Notes under the pieces: model-generated
What the model was told of the DNA's origin: nothing
Databases searched by the model: none
Seen by the model: only the letters and a program-made list of their open reading frames with translations
Position numbers and translations under genes: made by a program
In this document: positions 24,001 through 35,080 of the stretch, piece after piece
Numbering within the stretch: position 1 is the stretch's first letter
How the letters are laid out: every line of letters begins with the position of its first letter
NCBI GenBank assembly: GCA_009733575.1
Contig: ML769668.1
Coordinates: 23,701 to 87,700 of the forward strand
Length of the DNA: 64,000 nt
Reading direction: 5' to 3'
From: Gymnopus androsaceus JB14
Taxonomy: Eukaryota > Basidiomycota > Agaricomycetes > Agaricales > Omphalotaceae

Positions 24001-27000
24001 CGTCTACTCACGCTCTGGGCCCCCTAATTGGCGTCCCTCGTGGCTTTAGGACTCGGGAGAGGATGCCTGGGAGCGGAGGCTGGGGTGGAGTTGAGATGGA
24101 TTTAGAGTTTAAGGGCGCGTTAGGTCCTAGACCTCAAGCTCAACCCAAACCGAAGGAGCGGGAGCATGCGGAGGCACTGCCTCTCCCTCCGCACATGTTT
24201 CCTCCATACCTTGCACATCCCTCATTTGCTTTCGGATATGCGTACCCTCCGCCTCAGGCAGGATTTCCAGGCTTTCCTGTACCCTATGGACTGCCTCCAT
24301 TTTCATTTTCATCGTCCTTTTCGTCCCCGTTCCCATCCGCTCACTCATACCCGTATTCTCATCCCTATGGGCTTCCGCCTAATCCTTCCCCGAGCGTCAA
24401 CCAAAGTTCGATCTCGCGCACAGATGGGAATGTGGATCTGTATTGGGGAACACGGCCTGCTCGAGCGGCGGAGGATGTTGATGAAGATGGAGAAGTAGAG
24501 GTCGACATTGAGGGTGATGAGGAAGGGGGTGTAGAGGTGGATATCGACATTGAGGGTGATGGTGATGAGGACGGTGAGTGATTTTTCGCTGTCCGTTCTT
24601 GCATTCGATTCTTTCTTTCTGAATCAACTCAACTATTTCGCTTTCTATTGTCTTGTTCTGTGGTTGCTTATATTCATCTCCTTTCACAGATCCATTACCT
24701 CCTCAACGACATCGGCGAAAACATTCGATTCATCATCGGAGGAAATTATCTACCTCTGCACGGATGGTCGATCCAGCCACGCAGGAACATGGCCTCGATG
24801 AGGTTGAGGAGATGGAGGTCCCGCCGAAAATGAAGCGGAGGTCGATGCATCGCAGAAAGGAGCTGCATATTGCGGACAGAACGGTCTCTGGCGCCACGTC
24901 TATGGAAGTTGACCAAGATCATCACGATATTGTTCGGGCTCAGAATGGTATGTTTTCTCTTATTGAATTTTCTGTGTATTGATTCGAATTCTTTTTATAA
25001 AGTGACACCGAGTCCTGCAGTACCACCGTCATCGTCATCTTCTATTCCTATCCCTACAATATCCATGACTGCGCCGTCCTCTCCTCCACAAATCTCTCTT
25101 CCTCCTCCATCATCTCGTCCCATCCTCGACGTTGAAACTGCAACGACATCCCCGCTCATGTCACTGGCCAATCTGTCCCTTTTATCGCCTGCGATTCCTA
25201 TCCCTGCGTCTACGTCTGGACGCTCATTCCCGTTTTCGGAATCAACTGTGCAGGGGCGCAAGGCAAGATCAAAACCTTTGACGAAGGATCTTTGGTGCGA
25301 CACAACTACGTTTGCATCTAGGTCTTTCGGATTTGCCCTTCACGAACAGAAACGAGAACGCTCAAGATCTCCGACGGTGGCACCAAGGGCATTACCAGTT
25401 GACCCACTTGCTGCCTTGGCCGCTGCAGCTGCAGCTGCTAGGCCTATTCTCGCCTCTGCCCAATAGGAATGGCTATGCAAGTACGGGATGAACAGCAAGA
25501 ACGGTGGAGGTCCCGATCCCGGTCACGGTCGCCTTCTCAGAGACGACCGAATACGGCAATGCTCTCTGCCCGTTCTATCTCTAGTTCCAAATCCCCAGGA
25601 TATGATGAGCGTTTACAGAACGACGGGTTTCCTCCTTCTCATCCTCATTCCGATGGCCGAGATGAACGATATCAATCTCGCGAGCCATCTGTGCATACCC
25701 ACGACGCTGTCCTTGGTCCAGGAGGAATCCGCGTTCTCAGCTCTCCAGAGCACGCGTGGATTCCATTGAGGAGGGGTATCAGTGTTTCTTCATCGTCTGG
25801 TGCGGTGTATGATTCTCAAGATGGGGACGATATTGGTTCTGCTATGACTAGGGATGAGATTTCTGATCCTTCCTCTGCTCATATGGCGGAGGATGGATTT
25901 GATAACGGGAACCATAATGGGAAGACAAGTTTGGAGGTAAAGCTAGAGATGGTTGGAGGAAGCGACTTGGCTTGCTTCGGGTCCGGGTTCAAATGCGAGT
26001 GGCGAGGTGGTAATTGATCTGATTTCCAGTCCGACCGCAGGGATACTGTGGATGCGGATTCGATGCAAATTGACGACGACGCGAGTATTCCTCCCGCTGC
26101 GAATTACCAACATTCGCATTCGCCTTCCGCTCACGCCCACCGAAATTCGAACCCACTCTCACCCTCGGCGACAAATACCGATTCATACGTGGCTCCTCTT
26201 TCCCCACTCTCACCACCTCCGCAAAACTTGGACGAGATTCCGCCTTGGCCTGCATCTCCTTCGCCTTCGCGTTCTTCAGCTTCACTACGAACGTGGTTCT
26301 CCGATGTCTGCTGTAGGGGAGTCTGCGTTTCCTGCAATCCAGTAAACGAGAGACGCAAGAGTGCCTCTCCTTCAGATGCTGTTCACTCGCATTCGATGCC
26401 CTCACCGATGAGTGCGCTGTCATCGGTTGGATCGTCACCCGCATTCGATCATAAGGTGGCTTTGGATGAGCACTTGGGACTGCGAGATGCTGCAGATGCT
26501 GCGGGTAATGTGACGGTGACGAGGATGAAGACTGCTGTGTCTTCCTCCCCACTTTCTTCACCGTTGTCTTCTCCTGTGGAGAATCTGATTTCTTTGCCTG
26601 CGCATTCAGCTCCTGCTCCGTTTACTGCTTCCATATCTACTACTGGCTCCGCAGAAAATGCTCCTGAAGACACAGCGGGGATGCAGATAGACGAGCCGAA
26701 GATTGAAAGCGTTTCATCTCATCCTCAACCCGCAACACCTTCTGATGTCCCAACCCTCGAACATTCAGCGTCAATGTCACCCTCGTTAGGGAACATATCG
26801 CCTGCTACACCTCCTGAAGTCGAGCCGATGGAAGCAAATGATAGGGTTGCTGACAAGTTTGAGGGAAAAGGTGAAGATCCCTCGAATCCGGGTAAGTTAT
26901 TTAGCTCCAGTGGGTATCCATTTCGCTAACTGAAACCTCTGAATGCAGAAGCAAGCTTGAATGACAACGCAGACCCACAAGAGTCACTACCACCCTCCTC

Positions 27001-28470
27001 AGCAGTTGAACTAAACGGTCAACATATGGAGCATACTGATGGTAGAGTCTTTTTGCATCTTTTTTGCTTTAATTAGCTCATTTCTTTTCCCCGCCAGCTT
27101 CCGCCACTTCTACTGGGCCTACGCCGCAAACGCCCACTACGACTCTCATTGCAACTCCTTCGACGCCAACGCAAGCGCCATCGAAGGTGAAGATGTCATT
27201 GAAAGACTTTGCGATGCGGAAGAGACGGCAAAAGGAGGAGGAACAGCAACGGGAAAAGGAAGAGAGGGAGCGGGAGGAGCAGAAGAAGGATATTTCTGCG
27301 GAGGAGTTAGAGCTCAAGGATGAGGATGGGAAGGAGGATAACCACTCGAAGGACTCGGAGGAAGGGACAAATCGAGCGGAGGTCATGAAGGAGCTTATGG
27401 AGGACGACGCAACTATGCATGGAGCGTCTCCTACTTCCCTAGTCTCCGTTGCACCTGCTGAGCAACAGACGGAGGACTGTGAACGCAAGCAATCGCAATC
27501 CGACGTGGACGTGATTATGAAAGCCTCCGAGACGTTGAACAAGCTTATGGTAACATCGAAGGCGGTGGGGACGACGACGACGAAGATGGTCAATGGGCTT
27601 AACGAACATCCTTCCTTCTCTGCCTTGCCCCCTTTCTCTCCTGCCACGGTGCTCTCGCCGTCTCCGACCATTTTCAGTCAGACTTTGTTGCCCCGTCGGT
27701 CTAGTCCGTTTGCCCCGTCGTCATTAGCTCAAGACACATCGCCTAAGGAGTTGCCCCAAGTTTCATCCGAACGTGCATCCAAACATATTCGCAGAGCTTC
27801 CCACGAGGATGGAGAAATCGTGGATAATGATGACCAGACTTCTTCTCCTTCAGCGCTTCCCCCACCCCCTTCAATCTCGAAAAAACAATCCTCTCGTTCG
27901 TCATCAATCCCTAAATCCTACTCACCCCCACCTCGACCATTCAAGTTCCCGGACACCAATGCAGCGAATGAGCAGCGTTCACGAACTCCTCCCACGCAGC
28001 CCCGTTCATTCGTTTCGCGCTCACCATCAGTATCCTCTCTGCCACATGGGAGCCCGCCGATGCGGAGCGTGGGCCTAGGTGGTAGTGGTAACACTTCCAT
28101 TCCCGCTCCTCTAACTTCAACGGCAGCCTCTTCCCCTGCAACTTCAGCTCCTCTGACTGCACCTCCGGCAGCTCTGCTTGCCGTCAACCCTGCTTTAGGT
28201 CGTACTCCTCCCTCTGGCCCTCGAGCCCTACGTCAATTGCAACAAAGACAGGATGCAGGAGGAAGAGGATATCCAGGTGATCGTAATGGCGGTGGTAACA
28301 TGTTCCTTTCTCGTGGGGCACCGTACGATTCCAGGGATAGAGACCGGTTTAGAGATCGCGGGGGAGATTTTGGAAGGGATAATAGGGACAGAGACCGAGA
28401 TCGAGATCGAGAGTGGAGTAGGGGTCCCCAAAGAATTAGAGCAAGGGACGGTGATGGATGGGGGAGATAG
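21021..28470 (+). pseudogene. SET3-like PHD/SET protein gene, copy C (several frameshifts)
   Basis: This copy shows the whole domain order. A PHD finger starts TIRCICGDTNDDG (about 21602) and continues WSIGCDGCGRWVHGVCFG (from 21644), ending WWCWECNP; the two parts are one base out of frame. A linker follows, then the SET domain start (HLMGPPLDVCLDARGIG, about 22595-22650), a scrambled stretch, and the SET end (FAIFALRDLKADEEVVLG, about 22975-23023, then WEWDDANVVH from 23085). Later exons match copy A: 23363-24573, 24690-24947, 25003-26891, 26949-27041 and 27098-28470. Exon 25003-26891 carries six one-base indels relative to A (near 25449, 25471, 25953, 26036, 26289 and 26335) with a net shift of +2. 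The last exon is exactly as long as in A (1373 nt). The 5' exon also has frame breaks and a stop near 21364. It is either a young pseudogene or poorly polished sequence. Confidence 0.8.
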
Positions 28471-29824
28471 TTCTGCAGAGGTGTGTGTATGTTGCATTGT
28501 GATACGTTTGTCTCTTTTGATAGTGTTACTGTAGTTTCGTCGTATATCCTTATTTGCTTTCTGATGTTTTTTTTTCCTGATTTCTCTGTTTTACTTTCCT
28601 TGGTTCGTTCCTGTCTCTCCCTCGTTTCTTGTGGTTCTATTGGGTGTTTGAATCTCTTCTCATGTCACATAACTTATCCATGACCAGCTTTCGTTTTCGA
28701 TGTGGAAACAATTATTGCGTTTTTATTTCTCTCTTCCTCATTCAATCCTTTCCTTCTCATTGCTTTCGTGTTTGCTCTAGGTTATCTATCGAATAATCAA
28801 AGCTTTGTACCTACCGAACAAGAAAATCGAAACATACCAATCAAATACTGTAGGCGACTTCGACGAATGAATTTTTCGTAGTTACTCCGACGTTCTCTTT
28901 CTTTTCCAACAAACGAACGAAACGAATTACGCCTAATGTAGTGGTTCGTCTCCAAGTTCCTCACTGACACGTCTCGGGCTCCTAGCAACATATACAATGA
29001 TGACCTAAATACCACTTTCAACTACTCTCTCGAATATCTTGTTGGATCCATCGTGCAGTAATTAGCAGGCTGTGAACAGCTGCAGCGAGTGGGTCCTTGG
29101 AATTCGGAATCTGAATCCCTGTACAAACTCGGAACTCGAACGTTTCCGAGTCCTTCATGTTTGCAAAGATTAAATGAGGAAGCAAATGAACAGTGCATAC
29201 TGTAGGACTTTTCCCGACTTCTGCTTCTAGGTCCAGACATTCTGCAAGTGATTTGTAAATCTTACACTTTGTCTCAAGCTTCGAGTAAGCTGATGTTCGC
29301 CTCGTCTTGCATCATACCCTCATAATAATTCGTCTTAGCGCCGGTCAAGTCCGGCAAGTCCCCGACTCGAAGATGAAGAAGTGCTATTCCAACAGGAATA
29401 CAAGATACATTCATGAAATATACAGTAATTGTCTCTCACTCGATGCTTTAAGGACATATGTCTACAAGGAATTTAATTAGAATGCTCAACGCGGAGATGT
29501 AGAACACACCCTCATGAAAGACCAACTATTATGTTCCTCCCATCCGCAACCACTTGGTCTTTATGATACAAATGACACTAGAGTGAAAATAGCTGGTCGG
29601 ATATTTTCGCAGGTGTGCGCAGTCGATGGTTGTATGAGCCTCTTAGCGTCGAATGATAAAATCTTTCACGCTATGGTCAGTACTGTCATTTCCTACAAAA
29701 CAGTATCATGAGCAATGACATCGAGGGTGTGCACAGGCATTCCCATGCAATTGAAATGGGTCCTGTTCTGTTAACGAAACACCATATAAGCGAGTAACAT
29801 GAGCAGTGGTGCGATATAAAGCAA
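28471..29824. repeat. 3' flank of copy C, duplicated with copy A
   Basis: Nearly identical to 5443-6798, with small indels. No gene is recognised on either strand. The identity ends at GCAA (29821-29824), after which C carries a different Sec27 piece from A. Confidence 0.75.
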
Positions 29825-30097
29825 CCACTATCTCCCCATGTAACATCACGGAACCATTCAGGCAATTCTCCACGATACATATATTGTTTAACGCTAGTCG
29901 AAGCATTTTTTGGAGCCTTATAGCAGCGTGTTTGGACCGTACCATCAAGATCTGGTCTCTAGGTTCCTCCCAACCAAATTTTACCCTTGAAGCTCACGAC
30001 AAGGGCATCAGCTATGTCAAGTTTTATCTGGGCAATGACAAACCCTACCTTGTCACCTGTGGAGACAACTGTAAGGTCTGGGGTTACCCATTGTAAA
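29825..30097 (+). pseudogene. Coatomer beta' (Sec27) N-terminal WD40 fragment, copy C
   Basis: The frame contains IAACLDRTIKIWSLGSS, PNFTLEAHDKGISYVKF and KPYLVTCGDN, typical of the WD repeats around residues 140-210 of coatomer beta', the COPI coat propeller that binds cargo signals. A few residues are lost from the CGDN...KVWGY blade and a stop follows at 30095. The rest of the gene is absent. It is a different portion of the gene from the one kept in copies A and B. Confidence 0.82.
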
Positions 30098-30233
30098 GCT
30101 TGTTACCATGTGTACTCGGAAACGTGCTTTGGTTCTTGGGGGATATCCAATAAAGTTCGCAGAATAAAAGGTATATTGGGTGTGAGGGTAGGAAGTAAAG
30201 TAGGTAGTTCTAGCTACTCGGTCCCCTGTATGT

Positions 30234-30565
30234 TGTTGGAATATCAGATTTTGATGTACAAGCTGGATACAGCTATGTCATGATGATATCATGTTTTCAT
30301 CATATTTACATCATATCTATGCTATATTTGCACCTTATATCACTATTGCATCATAGGTGATATCATTACTTCACATAGTATCCACTTACTATATTTGATA
30401 GCTATGACATATGCTTTCTAGGAGTATAAATACAGGTTGTAGATAGACATGTACTTTACCTGTTTGCCTTAGGATCTTTGTCCCAAGATCCATACAAGGT
30501 CAAACATTTAATCATTTGTCAATATCCTTGTCACCTTGCTGGTGTTATAAGGTGTATTTCCTACA
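30234..30565 (+). mobile_element. Solo LTR, Ty1/copia-like
   Basis: A 332-bp sequence starts TGTTGGAATATCAG and ends TATTTCCTACA (TG...CA). It is flanked by perfect 5-bp target duplications TATGT (30229-30233 and 30566-30570). It contains a TATA-like AGTATAAATACAGG near 30420. No internal retrotransposon sequence adjoins it, so it is a recombined solo LTR. The TGTTGGAATA start is common in Ty1/copia LTRs; the superfamily is inference. Confidence 0.88.
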
Positions 30566-30807
30566 TATGTATATGTAGGTGATTGAGCAGTGTATCTATG
30601 GTACTGAAACAAGACGGGAAGTCCATGAGTAAGTTTCTATGAGTCAGAGTCCAAGTCCAAAGGACTTGTCGAGACTCATACGTGTACCAATGCATATGAG
30701 GCGCGACATCCCCTCTCAACTTTAAGAATGAACTATGGGGATCGAGATGGAACGGAAAACAGAAGTAGAGAACTAAGACAAGTGGAGAGGAAATGTAACA
30801 GCGCACC

Positions 30808-31457
30808 ATGAGCAGCAAGCACTCCGCACTCCACGACTATCTCCATGAACAATATGAAGACCAACTAGAGCATTGGAATGACAACCCCAGTGGCCATAAC
30901 ACATTCATGCTTGGATGGGCTCTTATCCAGTATGAGGAATCCCTCCACCGGATGAACACAGATGGCACCAGCAATCCAACATATCCGAAGGACTATTTCA
31001 CCCATCTTCACACAATGGACGGTGACACCCTCAAGTCCCTTCCAGCTGAAATAATGGAAGCCGCTCTACATGTTGAACGGTTGATGGCCCACCACTTTGG
31101 ATTGACTTGTGTTCTTCCAATCATCATATTCAAGGAGAATGCAGGGCCAGGACCAGGAACAGTGCAATTGGTGTTGTACTTTGGAAACAAACAGTAAGTG
31201 AAGATGAATACGAAGGAAGGCTGGCCTGACGATAACACAGGTTCATCACACATGCGACCATGCAGGGGTGTATTAGGTTCGTGAACGACCACTACTCAGC
31301 TGGACCGGCTGAGGAAGAGATGGATGTTGAACGATTCGGCATTGAGCACGGTGACATGGCGGGATGGCAAGCAATTGACAAGGCATATCAGGGAGCCGGA
31401 GGTGGTAGAGATGGAATTGTAGCTGTTTGGAACTTGATCACGAGGGAGGGACAATGA
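30808..31457 (+). CDS. Unknown 200-aa protein, two exons, transposon-associated?
   Basis: Exons 30808-31193 and 31241-31457 are joined by a 47-nt GTAAGT...CACAG intron. The split codon gives Gln, and the frame runs on through FITHATMQGCIRFVNDHYS to the stop, 200 residues in all. I do not recognise the family. The protein is acidic and soluble, has no signal peptide or membrane segment, and carries a Gly-rich patch (QGAGGGRDG) near the end. It is the first of five genes that run to 37.5 kb. The intact frame and clean intron suggest a gene that was functional recently. Confidence 0.65.
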
Positions 31458-31508
31458 GGAGGACGCAGTGCAAACACAACGTCGTAGGAAGCGGAAGTCA
31501 TGGAAGAA

Positions 31509-31532
31509 ATATATATATATATATATATATAT
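31509..31532. repeat. (AT)12 microsatellite
   Basis: Twelve uninterrupted AT units just downstream of the 200-aa gene. Confidence 0.95.
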
Positions 31533-31915
31533 TTGGGTATCGGTAGAAAAAGAGAATTGAAATTAAGGGCTGAGAAACGAACCGATAGGAACCATTAAAT
31601 GAGAGCCTCTCCTGGCAGGACCCCTGATAATAGGTGAGAAAGCCATATCCAAATTCACACCTTTTGGGCCAAATTTTCGTGATATGCCAAATCCGAATTC
31701 ACACCTTAGTGGCTGCCGCAGGCAAAGCCTGAGTAAAATTTGCACCTCAAATGGCTAAATTTGGGGTACTTTTTGACCGGTACCGGAGCCTACTATTACA
31801 CACACCAAAATTGTTTGAATGTCGAGTAGATACAATAAAATTTTTCACCTGGCTTCACTGTTCCGGCGCATTACGAAAACGAGTACTTCTCATCACAGAC
31901 TTGATCTGACTTGAT
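31533..31915. other. Intergenic, no gene seen
   Basis: AT-rich spacer. Three loose copies of a motif around AAATTCACACCTT / TTTGCACCTCAAATGGC occur at about 31650-31770. Nothing else stands out. Confidence 0.5.
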
Positions 31916-32740
31916 ATGGATATTGAAGAGGAAGGCAAGATAGCCTTTAATCCTAATATATGGATTTGTACTGGAAAGAAATACAACCATGTTCCTATAC
32001 ATGTGCTAAATGCGCGTCTACACATCCTCGAACCACCGGCAGAAGCTCTCGAAGCAATCCCAGACTCAAATCTCCCCGTTTCAGAATTCATACAAATAAA
32101 ACTTCCAACACAATCACACTTGCTCTACACTCATGGGTCAGACTCCTGGTTCAGTACCAATGAACCAGCAATGAACGGGGCAGCTTGCATCGAGCTAGTC
32201 CTTTGGAGGACTATTCCTTCCGCTGAGACACACAAGATGCTGAATGATAGTTTTGGTCAGCATTGATTTAATGGTGCAAAGTTGCTGAGGGATCCACAAT
32301 ACCAAGGGAAAGATCCTCTTCCACTCTGGGTCTTGACTTTGTGGCGATTGTTGTGGGTCGCCGCAGAGCTACAGGAGAATTGGCGTGAGGCCTGGAGCAC
32401 AGTAGAGAAGTTGATTCGGGACCCTGTCGTAGGAAAACACATCACAACAGCTAGTACTTTTTTTGGTCGAAGAGGTTGGGACAGTGATGTAGATGCCGGG
32501 GAAGGATTCACCTTCAAAACACACACATTCAGCAACCTCCTGCAATCTGTAATGATTGGAGATGATGTCTCCCAAAGCATGACACAGCTTCTGTGTGTGC
32601 GGCTTGAAGTTGATGACAAGTGGAAGAAAGACCACTTTCTTGCTTCTTCACGATTCGCTGAAGTTCTGCAATCGGCAGCAACAAAGAACAAACTTCATGA
32701 TGACATGCTACCTGCTGCATTGCGAGACTTGGAAGCATGA
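31916..32740 (+). pseudogene. Unknown 274-residue protein with one in-frame TGA
   Basis: An ATG at 31916 opens a frame that continues past a single TGA (32264-32266) to a TGA stop at 32738. The context SFGQH-stop-FNGAKLL suggests a Trp codon mutated to stop. No GT...AG intron of sensible size removes it. The N half holds NIWICTGKKYNHVPIHVLN; the C half is rich in Trp and Leu (PLPLWVLTLWRLLWVAAEL) and charged helices. I do not recognise the family. It lies between the 200-aa gene and the transposase-like gene on the same strand, as expected for a transposon-encoded accessory protein, but this is inference. Confidence 0.55.
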
Positions 32741-33004
32741 GTGGTGGCCAATCCTTGTCTCAAGGTCTGGTTTCTGGTCCTTCTCCATAAGCACGAAGTA
32801 GTGTTCTGTGTTGATTTTGAAGAAAGTATGATAGCCTATGGTCGGTGCAGTAGTTGATATGATATACAATAAAACTCACATTTGAATTTGCAGGTGACAG
32901 TCTTAAAACAATGCCACCCCAAAGGTAAGGATAAGATCCGACTCCTTGTAGATACTATTATCCATCATGATTCATGAAAAGATACCAACACAATCATAAA
33001 AACG

Positions 33005-34220
33005 CATGCGGCCATCAAGTTCTCCCGCCAGGCAGTGGCTGCTTGTACACCCTATATTCCGGGCTCCTTTGACCATCCACCACGAAATCCAGCAGAGAAG
33101 ATTAACAGTGGCTACAAGGCTTGGGAATTTCTCTTATATTTCTATGGGCTGGGTCCCTGTCTGTTCTTTGGTTTACTTCCCGATATATACTGGGAGAATT
33201 ACTGCAGTGCTGTTCGAAGTTTTCAGCTGCTTCTACAGGACATTTGTTCAACTGAAGAGCTATTGGAGGCAGATGACAAGTTCACCGAATTCTCTAATGG
33301 GTTCAAAACCATTTATGTTCAGCGCCGAAGTGACCAAATTCATTTTGTATGCCCCAGCATCCATGCACCTTCCCATATTCCTTTTGAAACTGCTCGAATT
33401 GGACCAGGGGCTATCTATTCGCAGTGGACTATGGAGCGTACCATTGGTAATCTTGGGGAAGAAATCAAGCAACATTCTAATCCCTACGCAAACATATCTC
33501 AACGGGGTGTACGGCACTGCCAGGTCAACGCATTGGCAGCAAGTATCCCTGACTTGATTCCTAGCAGTGATGCTCCTCCGCATGGTGCAAAACTTCTGGA
33601 AAATGGGTTTATGATGCTTGCTGCCACCAATACTGCAGCTCGGGAGGTTTCTGCTGTCGAAGCCAATGCAATTCGCAGCTTCTATGCAGCCTTGGGTGAG
33701 CCCAAACCAGCGTGTTGGTGTCCAAAACTTGTTAGATGGGCTCGAGTAAAGCTTCCAAATGGGCAAATTGCACGTTCACAATGGAAAGAGGATCCAATTC
33801 CTTTAGAAGATATACGAATTGCTCGGAATGTGAAGGTATGAATTTTTGATTCTCTTTCTTTATATCTTTCTGATTATTAAAATAAACCAGGTGGGCTTGA
33901 ATGGCGAAGAACATGTGGTGGAGGTGCATTTTTATATGCTACTAAGGATCAATGAAACACTCTATCCAATTGCTATTGGCTCATTCTATGGACCACCTCA
34001 TGAAGAACTCTTGCGTCGGTCTTCCGGTACATATTATACTGTTCCACACTATCGCGATATTGATGTTCATGTGTTCAAAATTACGGATATTGCATCTACT
34101 GTGATGATGGCACCAGATCCTCAGTATATCAAAATATTCAATGGAGGTGAGCCGGATGGAACTGAAGTTAATCGTTGGTTTAGAATGCAGAGACCCGGTC
34201 TCAAGCTCTCTGTATTTTAG
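33005..34220 (+). CDS. Transposon protein C-terminal region (agaric tnp2/CACTA-like), N-truncated
   Basis: Two exons (to 33835, then 33891-34220) are joined by a 55-nt intron. Residues include KINSGYKAWEFLLYFYGLGP, DIYWENYC, QRRSDQIHFVCPSIH, QWTMERTIGNLGEEIKQ and NPYANISQRGVRHCQVNAL. The last two blocks strongly resemble a C-terminal domain that recurs in transposon proteins of mushroom genomes. No ATG or upstream catalytic domain is present, and the frame simply opens near 33005, so this is the 3' part of a larger transposase-type gene or a separate derivative. The second exon has a beta-rich tail (LNGEEHVVEVHFYMLLRINE). Assignment to a named superfamily is tentative. Confidence 0.6.
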
Positions 34221-34258
34221 ATACATATTGGAACATATTTTCGAGTACAACCATAAAT

Positions 34259-34973
34259 CTACACATGATTTTCTGCAAGCTTGGTATGCAACTGCTTGAC
34301 CCTGGTACGTTCTACAGCAAGCGCTTCCTCCAGTACCCAGATAACAGCCTTGAGACGTCGATTCTCCTGATAGACAGTTGGTACTACCTCATGAACAAGT
34401 GCAGACCTATGCACAAGCATCATTCGCGAAAGAGGTAGTTCAGACTCGGAAGTATCACATTTAACTTATTTGACAGTTAGTGAATATATATATTCTCTAC
34501 AGAAATCATAGGCACCTGGTAAATCCACCTTCGACTCAGCTCTCTCGAATTTTTCATCAGAAAGTGCCCCAAGCCTTGTCCATAACCAGAGTAGCATCAG
34601 CATCTATACCATCACTATTCTGCTCTGACCTATGCATTCTACCTCAGCCATTTGTACAATGAATATATAATATAGCACATACCCGCTGTTTGTGTAATCC
34701 GAAACCTTCAACATCCGGATTGCACTTTTTTCAGTTCGGACAGCTTCAGCTACTTGCTTGATGCTAAAGCCATCATGCTTTTGAGCCTTGGGATTGTCTA
34801 TATTGTTCTCAATGCTGAAAAATGCACAAATCTGTCAGAAAAAACTGTACGATAATGTCAAGAAACATTTACTCAATAAGCGGCTTGCGGCAAGTCAGAG
34901 ATTTGGCTTTGTAGGGCGGCTGCTCTGGAAGAGAGTTTTCTGCTTTACGTTTAACATTGGCTGAGCTAGCCAT
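34259..34973 (-). CDS. Small coiled-coil protein, 126 aa, three exons
   Basis: The exons on the minus strand are 34973-34873, 34814-34683 and 34406-34259, all with GT...AG borders and one continuous frame from ATG to TAG. The N terminus is basic (ASSANVKRKAENSLPEQPPY), a possible nuclear signal. The C terminus (VYQENRRLKAVIWVLEEALA and on) is a Leu/Glu/Arg-rich helix that should form a coiled coil. The second intron is long (276 nt) and might hide another exon; a frame with SDEKFERAESKVDLP lies inside it. The start is only 107 bp from the start of the divergent ten-exon gene. I do not recognise the family. Confidence 0.6.
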
Positions 34974-35080
34974 GTTAGAGGGAGTGGTGGTAGAAGTGAA
35001 GTGGAAAACCTCGACGTGCCATCACATGACTAGCGATTTTGACTCGTAGTTTTTTGTCATCTCTTGAACTTACTCCTATA
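34974..35080. promoter_or_regulatory. 107-bp divergent promoter region
   Basis: The only sequence between the start codons of the 126-aa gene (minus) and the 627-aa gene (plus). Both genes are intact, so this short stretch probably drives both. I see no clear TATA box. Confidence 0.4.

Noticed and set aside
33006..33557. 183-residue plus-strand frame beginning MRPSSSPARQW
   Set aside because: It is an out-of-frame reading of the transposon-type gene, whose own frame has conserved blocks and a matching spliced exon.
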